From Candidatus Omnitrophota bacterium (GTDB lineage: Bacteria; Omnitrophota; Gorgyraeia; Gygaellales; Profunditerraquicolaceae): 7,742 nt of DNA. The notes below the pieces were generated by a model that saw nothing but the letters and a program-made list of their open reading frames with translations, had not been told where the DNA came from and made no database searches. Below are positions 1 to 3,877 of the stretch, piece by piece. The stretch is from NCBI GenBank assembly GCA_030691865.1, contig JAUYDL010000070.1, forward strand, positions 1 to 7,742, read 5' to 3'. The position numbers were made by a program, and so were the translations under genes. Numbering within the stretch: position 1 is the first letter of the stretch; each line of letters begins with the position of its first letter.

Positions 1-180
1 CTTATCAACTTTAACCGGAATAGCCTCTTGGGGCTTCTCTTTAGCCTTCTCCGGAGCGCAACCACTTAACAAAAGCACACAACATAAAATAAAGGGGACG
101 GTTCTACTTTTCTCGAATCTAATACCAAAAAAAGTAGAACCGTCCCCTTGTTTCATAGTTAATATTTTCTTATATCTCAT
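1..180 (-). CDS. Periplasmic adaptor (membrane fusion) lipoprotein of an efflux pump, N-terminal part only
   Basis: This is the first 60 codons of a gene that leaves the window at its left edge. The start is fixed by an AGGAGG Shine-Dalgarno 5 nt before the ATG, inside the end of the tolC-like gene; the two genes overlap by 11 bp, which suggests translational coupling. The translation has a lipoprotein signal peptide: hydrophobic core around residues 30-38 and lipobox LSGC with the lipidated Cys at residue 41, followed by a charged linker (APEKAKEKPQEA) and then IPVKV, as at the start of AcrA/MexA-type adaptors. Position after MarR and TolC genes supports a tripartite efflux adaptor, anchored in the inner membrane by lipid. 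Odd: the n-region is about 29 residues instead of the usual 5-10, because residues about 10-29 come from an inserted palindromic element (92-149). The adaptor call rests on context and the N-terminus; the diagnostic hairpin and barrel domains are outside the window. Confidence 0.72.
   Translation of the reverse strand, partial: MRYKKILTMKQGDGSTFFGIRFEKSRTVPFILCCVLLLSGCAPEKAKEKPQEAIPVKVDK
92..149. repeat. Palindromic element copy 1, in frame in the adaptor signal peptide
   Basis: A perfect 20-bp inverted repeat: left arm 92-111 (AAGGGGACGGTTCTACTTTT) and its exact reverse complement at 130-149, separated by an 18-nt loop (112-129). The same arms, with one compensated change, occur in copy 2 at 1444-1500. 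The element lies within the coding sequence of the adaptor lipoprotein and keeps the reading frame open, adding roughly 20 residues (GDGSTF ... KSRTVP) between MRYKKILTMK and the hydrophobic core. It resembles REP-like or Rickettsia-palindromic-element-type dispersed repeats. No transposase for it is visible here. Confidence 0.92.
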
Positions 181-1510
181 TAAAACCTCCTGTGGCCTTA
201 TCAAAGTTAAACTTAGCGATAGTATAATCATAAACTGCCTGCTGTTGATTAAAAACCGAAATTGCGTATTTTAACTGCGCGTCATTTTTATCTAATAAAC
301 TAACTAACCCTTGAGCGTATCTCTCTTCTGCCGTCAAAAGATTATTCTTATAGAGAGAGGTATCTGCCTGGCTTGTTTTTATTTGTTCAATTGAATTCTT
401 TAAAAATAAATACGCATTTTTTACCTCCAGAGCAATATCCTGAATTAATTTAGCTTTACCTAATTGCGTCTGCTTTAAATCTACGATGGCCTGTTCAACC
501 AAAGCCTTGGTCTTCCATCCATCAAAGATTGGCCAAGATAAAGTTATCCCGGCGACATTATAATCATTCCAGTCCCTGGTATTTACGGCCGCGGTAACTC
601 TACGTGAGCGTCCATAATAATCCCAAGAGACATAGATATCCGGCCGGCCCTCTGCGCGGGCCACCTCGATTGCACTCTTATCTGCTTTAAGCTGCGATTC
701 AAACTGTCTTATTTCCGGGCGGGTTTGCATCGCCTTTAAGAAACCCTGATCAAAAGCAATATCTTTGGGAGTAAACTTGAATTCCGTACTAGGCACTACC
801 AAAACATCCTTATCTAAAAATAACAGATTATTCAATAAAGCCCGCGCTGCCCCCTGCTGCGTTTTAGAAGCCTCATAAGCCTGCGCCACGCTAGATAAGG
901 AAGCTTGCGCCTGCAGAATGTCGGTTTCTGAAGCCTGGCCATTTTTATAGCGCGCATTGATATAATCCAGGTGCTGACGGCTATTGTCGAGTATTGCTTT
1001 ATTTAATTCAACAAAAAAGTTCGAAAGTGATAATGTATAATAGGCCCGGGAAAAGTCAAAAATTATTTCCAGTTTCGCTTTATCTAAAAGTGATTGCGAC
1101 ACTTCAAATTTATAACCGTTATATTTTATACTATTTATAACCTTTCCTCCTTGATAAAGATACTGCTTCAGCGTAATTTGTGAAGTGGTCTGGCTTATAT
1201 CTTTTGCATAGAGGCCGGCGGTGTAAAGCCAATCGCCGGTATAGGTAAGCGTAGGGAAAATTCCCGCTTGGGCTTCAGCAATTTCTAACTTGGCTTTTTC
1301 TACATCCTGCGTTTTAAGCAGAATATCCCGGTTATCCCTTAAACCAATCGCCACCGCCTCACTAAAGGTAAGAGTAATTTCTTCGGTGTGCCCAACAATG
1401 GTCATTAAACTAAAAAATAATACTGCCAAGAATAAAGAGAATAAAGGGGACGGTTCTATTTTTCCGTCTCTTCTCAAGTAAAAAATAGAACCGTCCCCTT
1501 TATTCTTCAT
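170..1510 (-). CDS. TolC-family outer membrane efflux channel
   Basis: A 446-residue protein, normal for this family, expected to form the trimeric outer-membrane duct of a tripartite efflux or secretion system. Two OEP repeats are visible: about residues 45-235 (FSEAVAIGLRDN, YLYQGGKV, then ARYKNGQASETDILQAQ at 186-202) and 250-440 (RPEI at 264-267, SWPIFDGW at 325-332, ERYAQGLVSLLDKNDAQ at 396-412). The paired 'G..S..D...AQ' motifs are characteristic of TolC. A signal peptide is present, with its hydrophobic core at about residues 22-40, but residues about 4-22 derive from an inserted palindromic element, giving an unusually long n-region. The start at 1510 is supported by AAGGAAGAAGG 6 nt upstream and by the TAATG overlap with the MarR-family gene. 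No start codon with a ribosome site lies after the element. The substrate cannot be read from this gene. Confidence 0.93.
   Translation of the reverse strand: MKNKGDGSIFYLRRDGKIEPSPLFSLFLAVLFFSLMTIVGHTEEITLTFSEAVAIGLRDNRDILLKTQDVEKAKLEIAEAQAGIFPTLTYTGDWLYTAGLYAKDISQTTSQITLKQYLYQGGKVINSIKYNGYKFEVSQSLLDKAKLEIIFDFSRAYYTLSLSNFFVELNKAILDNSRQHLDYINARYKNGQASETDILQAQASLSSVAQAYEASKTQQGAARALLNNLLFLDKDVLVVPSTEFKFTPKDIAFDQGFLKAMQTRPEIRQFESQLKADKSAIEVARAEGRPDIYVSWDYYGRSRRVTAAVNTRDWNDYNVAGITLSWPIFDGWKTKALVEQAIVDLKQTQLGKAKLIQDIALEVKNAYLFLKNSIEQIKTSQADTSLYKNNLLTAEERYAQGLVSLLDKNDAQLKYAISVFNQQQAVYDYTIAKFNFDKATGGFNEI
186..191 (-). promoter_or_regulatory. Shine-Dalgarno of the adaptor gene
   Basis: AGGAGG on the minus strand, 5 nt before the ATG at 180-178. 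It lies within the last codons of the tolC-like gene. It decides the start at 180 over the in-frame ATG at 156-154, which has no comparable site. Confidence 0.75.
1438..1506. repeat. Palindromic element copy 2, in frame in the tolC signal peptide
   Basis: The core shared with copy 1 is 1444-1500: 20-bp arms at 1444-1463 and 1481-1500 around a 17-nt loop. Pairing continues outward without a mismatch to 1438/1506, giving a perfect 26-bp inverted repeat. Against copy 1 each arm differs at one position, TCTACT to TCTATT on the left and AGTAGA to AATAGA on the right, so the pairing is kept. The loop sequences are unrelated. It starts two bases after the tolC ATG and encodes about 18-19 extra residues (GDGSIF ... 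KIEPSP) before the signal-peptide core. Confidence 0.92.
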
Positions 1511-1962
1511 TATTTACCTTCTTCCTTATCCAAAATATCTTTTACCTGCATAAGTATACGCAGATATTCTCCGCGGTCGTTTTCAGATACTTGGCCAAAG
1601 ATCTTAGTCACTGACTGTGTACGCTGTTGGTTTATTTTTTTTAAGAGTTCTGTTCCTTTGGTGCTAAGCTTAATTCTAATTATCCTGCGGTCGCCCTCGT
1701 CGTATTCCCTTTGCACATAACCCAACAGTACCAGGCGCTGAACAATGCCGGTTGAAGCGGCAGTAGTGACCTCCATAAACTTAGCTAAATCTGTCATTTT
1801 GGATGCGCCCTGACGGCTTAATAACTCCAAAATAAGCAGCTGCGGCAAAGTAATCTTACCTTTATATATATCATTATTCTGCCTGCGGGCAAACCCCTTC
1901 ATAATTTCAGGCATAATCTGGTCCATCTTTCCTGCGAAATCAGCAATCGAAATCCCGGTCAT
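1510..1962 (-). CDS. MarR-family transcriptional regulator
   Basis: A 150-residue winged-helix regulator of normal MarR length. The DNA-binding region runs from about residue 38 to 108: LPQLLILELLSRQG, then MTDLAKFMEVTTAASTGIVQ as the helix-turn-helix, then the wing YDEGDRRIIRIKLSTKG with the family's D-x-R pattern. Helices at both ends (residues 5-28 and 105-147) would form the dimer interface. As first gene of an operon with a TolC channel and an efflux adaptor it probably represses its own operon until a toxic ligand binds, as EmrR and MexR do; this is inference from family and context. A perfect 11-bp inverted repeat lies 11 nt upstream of the start codon, downstream of a good promoter. 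The start is supported by AAGGGG 7 nt before the ATG. The gene overlaps the tolC-like gene by one base (TAATG). Confidence 0.93.
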   Translation of the reverse strand: MTGISIADFAGKMDQIMPEIMKGFARRQNNDIYKGKITLPQLLILELLSRQGASKMTDLAKFMEVTTAASTGIVQRLVLLGYVQREYDEGDRRIIRIKLSTKGTELLKKINQQRTQSVTKIFGQVSENDRGEYLRILMQVKDILDKEEGK

Positions 1963-1973
1963 ATTAAATCCCC

Positions 1974-2000
1974 TTAATATTTAACTATATTAAATATTAA
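1974..2000. promoter_or_regulatory. Probable MarR operator, perfect inverted repeat
   Basis: TTAATATTTAA (1974-1984), 5-nt spacer CTATA, then the exact reverse complement TTAAATATTAA (1990-2000). Size and symmetry fit a dimeric winged-helix regulator. It sits between the predicted start of transcription (about 2004) and the MarR start codon, so a bound dimer would block transcription. AT-rich DNA forms such repeats more easily by chance, but 11 of 11 matched positions at this location is a strong candidate. Confidence 0.65.
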
Positions 2001-2010
2001 CTCCATTAAC

Positions 2011-2039
2011 AATATGCCATAAAAAAATAACTCTGTCAA
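2011..2039 (-). promoter_or_regulatory. Predicted promoter of the marR-tolC-adaptor operon
   Basis: On the minus strand a perfect -35 box TTGACA (2039-2034), a 17-nt spacer, then CATATT (2016-2011), which matches the -10 consensus at 4 of 6 positions including the key A2 and T6. Transcription would start near 2004, about 42 nt before the MarR start codon, just before the inverted-repeat operator. Confidence 0.6.
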
Positions 2040-2169
2040 GAGTATTTTAGATTAAACCTTCTTTAACGCCTTAGCTTCGTATTATTTATATAGATAATGA
2101 CAACTTATTTAATTTTTTTTCACGTGTAAAGAACACGTTTTCCATTAAATTCCTCATCCCTACGTAAAA

Positions 2170-2191
2170 TGCCTATTTAGCTAAATAGGCA
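2170..2191 (-). terminator. Palindrome, probable terminator of the small membrane protein gene
   Basis: A perfect 22-bp palindrome, TGCCTATTTAGCTAAATAGGCA, 14 nt after the stop codon of the 2514-2206 gene. Read on the minus strand it forms a 9-bp stem with an AGCT loop followed directly by TTTT (2169-2166), a modest intrinsic terminator. A second short palindrome, CAGGAATCCTG (2190-2200), overlaps its edge. The U-tract is short, so termination may be leaky; a protein-binding site is the alternative. Confidence 0.5.
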
Positions 2192-2205
2192 GGAATCCTG
2201 CGGTT

Positions 2206-2514
2206 TTAATAAACTTCGCCAATAACCTCGCCAAGAGAAGAAAATTTTCTCAAAACCAGAAACACAACCAAAGCGTAAATTATGCAAATCAGACCAATCA
2301 AAGTATGTTTTTTTAAGCACCACTCATGAAAAGAATAAATATTCGACTCTAGCTTCGGGAGTATTCTCTTGCGTAAACCAAATTCTCTGCCCAGAAGCAT
2401 TTCAACATTCCTATAATGACTATATATCAACAAAGTTACTCCCACCAAAAAAACTACCGGGGTAGTCCAAAAAACAATCTCATGCATTATATAGAAAAAA
2501 TCCCATTCTTCCAT
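2206..2514 (-). CDS. Small membrane protein with two transmembrane helices, function unknown
   Basis: A 102-residue protein I do not recognise. It has a short acidic N-terminus (MEEWDF), a first membrane segment at about 14-33 (VFWTTPVVFLVGVTLLIY), a basic middle region at 34-69 rich in Arg and Lys (REFGLRKR, CLKKH), a second membrane segment at about 70-89 (TLIGLICIIYALVVFLVL) and a short acidic tail. The positive-inside rule predicts that the middle loop is cytoplasmic and both ends face outward. The start is convincing: AAGGAGG 7 nt before the ATG. A candidate promoter lies just upstream and a palindromic terminator just downstream, so it looks monocistronic. It is set apart from the efflux operon by the marR promoter region. 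No enzymatic motif is visible; a small accessory or regulatory membrane protein is possible. Confidence 0.8.
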   Translation of the reverse strand: MEEWDFFYIMHEIVFWTTPVVFLVGVTLLIYSHYRNVEMLLGREFGLRKRILPKLESNIYSFHEWCLKKHTLIGLICIIYALVVFLVLRKFSSLGEVIGEVY

Positions 2515-2537
2515 TTCTACTCCTCCTTCTTTTATCT

Positions 2538-2566
2538 TTTATCCAAAATGCTCTAAGAACTGTAAA
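2538..2566 (-). promoter_or_regulatory. Candidate promoter of the small membrane protein gene
   Basis: Minus strand: TTTACA (2566-2561, 5 of 6 to the -35 consensus), 17-nt spacer, GATAAA (2543-2538, 4 of 6). Transcription would start near 2531, just ahead of the AAGGAGG ribosome site at 2528-2522. The match is moderate and the background AT-rich. Confidence 0.4.
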
Positions 2567-2587
2567 ACTTTACTCTATTTTAATGAC

Positions 2588-2650
2588 CCAGAAATAACTA
2601 AATCTTCTTTTCCCGTAGGCAAACCCAGGGTTTAAAATTATTATTTCTGG
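2588..2650. repeat. Nested inverted repeat in the non-coding stretch
   Basis: Outer arms CCAGAAATAA (2588-2597) and TTATTTCTGG (2641-2650) are exact reverse complements, 43 nt apart. Inside lies a smaller palindrome AAACCCAGGGTTT (2621-2633). No flanking direct repeat is seen. It could be a small non-autonomous element or a structured site upstream of the small membrane gene's promoter. No function can be assigned. Confidence 0.5.
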
Positions 2651-2721
2651 CAAAGAACAAAGAATTAAAACCCCCATCCCTTACATTATAATTATAACCT
2701 ATAATTTACGTTAATTCAACC

Positions 2722-2743
2722 CATTGGGTGAGCATTGGGTGGG
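2722..2743. repeat. 11-bp tandem repeat CATTGGGTG(A/G)G
   Basis: CATTGGGTGAG is followed directly by CATTGGGTGGG, two 11-bp units with one mismatch. One helical turn per unit is the layout of many tandem regulator sites, for example those of OmpR/PhoB-type response regulators. No such regulator is in the window and no adjacent promoter is obvious, so the role is open. Confidence 0.45.
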
Positions 2744-2790
2744 CATAATAAGACCTCACCAAAGAACATAACAAATAATTCTATTTTGCT

Positions 2791-2961
2791 TTAAACAGTA
2801 TTGCAGGGATTTGTCGGATAAAGTTCTTGAAAAAGGGCCATCAGAAGAAGGATTTGGCGCTTGAAGAATTCTATGTTGACTTCTAAATTATCAGGATAGG
2901 TTATTCTTCGGCCGCTATTTTCGGAACTCTTACTTGATAAAATAATGGTTTTTTCCCATAC
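2791..2961 (-). pseudogene. Start-less 56-codon open frame, possible gene remnant
   Basis: Between two in-frame TAA codons on the minus strand, 56 codons are open, ending in ...FFKRQILLLMALFQELYPTNPCNTV. The composition looks somewhat protein-like (ITYPDNLEVNIEFFKRQ, then a hydrophobic run), but there is no start codon with a ribosome site and I recognise no family. On the opposite strand the same stretch reads RDLSDKVLEKGPSEEGFGA followed by a stop (2802-2863), equally protein-like. One of the two may be the debris of a lost gene. An open frame of this length can also arise by chance. Confidence 0.2.
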
Positions 2962-3192
2962 TTATTAAAAAAGGCTCCCATGAATCTGCCATAAATTCTG
3001 CGTAAAAAATATACCCCACCAGTATTATCAACATGAGTATATTATTATTCTTCTTATCATATAAAATCACCCGAAGTTAGCTATCCTCATAACTGCCATT
3101 AACCAGATGTTCACAATTTAATCTACAACTTTTAACTATCTGAGTAATGAATAACACTGCATCGAATAACCTTAAATAACAAAATTATTTTT

Positions 3193-3840
3193 CTAGCGTA
3201 TGAACCTTTGCAGAATAATTCTTGACCCCAAATATATCAGAATTAGACTAGAGGCAACCCTGATTAATGCCTTAATTTTATTATTAGTCGAGAAACCACC
3301 GGCCAGTTTACCCGTTAACCCCGCCATTAAAATAACCGGAGAAAGGCTCGTACCTAACCCAAAGACAAAAGCATAAAACAATCCTTCCAGCGGCGAACGC
3401 GAAATAATGATTATATAATTTAAGATGCCCAAAAGCGGAAGGCATGGGGAAAAACCCGCTAATAAACCTAAAATACCTGCGTTTCTTAAGTTCCCTCGAG
3501 AAAGAAACGAACAGTATTTACTGCCCAACGGTTCTTTAAATATAATCGTTAAAATTCCGATAACCAAAACGAAAAGTCCCAAAACTATATTTACAATATT
3601 AAGATAACCAATAAAGAAATTGCTTTTTAATATACCGGAGAATATGCCGCATAATGCGCCCAGAATCATATAACTGACTAGCTTGGCCGAAGAAAAAGAC
3701 AAATAAGAAATGAGCGCTTTTTTTAACGACGGCTTATAAGCAGCAATAAAACCCGCTAAAATCGGCGCACAAAAACCTATACACGGGCCTGAACCAAGAA
3801 TCAAACCGCTTAAAAATAAATAATATAGACTTTCTTTCAT
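3193..3840 (-). CDS. DsbD/CcdA-like (TauE/SafE-type) membrane thiol protein
   Basis: A 215-residue inner-membrane protein with six predicted helices (about 5-30, 50-70, 75-100, 120-145, 152-178, 190-210). Two internal repeats each open with a Cys-Pro type motif: GSGPCIGFCAP in the first helix (Cys20, Cys24) and GFSPCLPLLG in the fourth (Cys133). This matches the family annotated as sulfite exporter TauE/SafE or DsbD transmembrane region, whose CcdA and DsbD relatives carry electrons across the membrane to periplasmic thiol partners. Extra Cys64 and Cys110 are present. Reductant transfer is inferred from Cys placement; metal or sulfur-compound transport is the alternative. The start has no Shine-Dalgarno; a promoter ending 9 nt before the ATG implies a leaderless mRNA. 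It is divergent from the spermidine-synthase-like gene, 37 bp away. Confidence 0.82.
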   Translation of the reverse strand: MKESLYYLFLSGLILGSGPCIGFCAPILAGFIAAYKPSLKKALISYLSFSSAKLVSYMILGALCGIFSGILKSNFFIGYLNIVNIVLGLFVLVIGILTIIFKEPLGSKYCSFLSRGNLRNAGILGLLAGFSPCLPLLGILNYIIIISRSPLEGLFYAFVFGLGTSLSPVILMAGLTGKLAGGFSTNNKIKALIRVASSLILIYLGSRIILQRFIR

Positions 3841-3851
3841 CTAAGGATTAA

Positions 3852-3857
3852 TATAAT
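3852..3857 (+). promoter_or_regulatory. -10 box of the spermidine-synthase-like gene
   Basis: A perfect TATAAT on the plus strand, with transcription expected near 3864 and the AAGGAAGGA ribosome site immediately after. No good -35 hexamer is found 16-18 nt upstream (ACTTTC at 3829-3834 is poor), so an activator or an alternative contact may be used. It shares the bases 3852-3855 with the opposing -10 box. Confidence 0.5.
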
Positions 3858-3861
3858 GTCA

Positions 3862-3870
3862 AAGGAAGGA
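3862..3870 (+). promoter_or_regulatory. Shine-Dalgarno deciding the start of the spermidine-synthase-like gene
   Basis: AAGGAAGGA ends 7 nt before ATG 3878-3880 but only 1 nt before the in-frame TTG at 3872. Normal spacing favours the ATG, making the protein 702 residues. Confidence 0.7.
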
Positions 3871-3877
3871 ATTGTCC

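Larger units (their letters stand above)
2567..3192. other. Gene-poor stretch of about 630 bp
   Basis: No reading frame here has both a start with a ribosome site and a recognisable product. It contains the nested inverted repeat (2588-2650), the 11-bp tandem repeat (2722-2743) and a start-less open frame (2791-2961). From about 2965 to 3192 I see only AT-rich sequence with many stops. No strong terminator follows the DsbD-like gene that ends at 3193. Confidence 0.7.

Noticed and set aside
1463..1480. Twin arginine (residues 13-14) in the tolC N-terminus, suggesting a Tat signal
   Set aside because: The two Arg codons come from the loop of the inserted palindromic element, the surrounding residues do not fit the Tat consensus, and TolC proteins use the Sec route.
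1290..1481. Plus-strand frame opposite the tolC start, and a similar one at 3425-3607 opposite the DsbD-like gene
   Set aside because: Antisense shadows of real genes; the first merely reads the palindromic element from the other side.
2122..2138. Short hairpin ACGTGT-AAAGA-ACACGT followed by TTTT on the plus strand, resembling a terminator
   Set aside because: No plus-strand gene lies upstream to terminate, the stem is only 6 bp, and on the minus strand there is no T-tract after it.
3181..3192. AT-only stem after the DsbD-like stop codon as a terminator
   Set aside because: The stem (AAATAA/TTATTT) has no G-C pairs and no T-tract follows, so it would not terminate reliably.
3872..3877. TTG start giving a 704-residue version of the spermidine-synthase-like protein
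   Set aside because: The Shine-Dalgarno would be 1 nt from TTG but 7 nt from the ATG at 3878.
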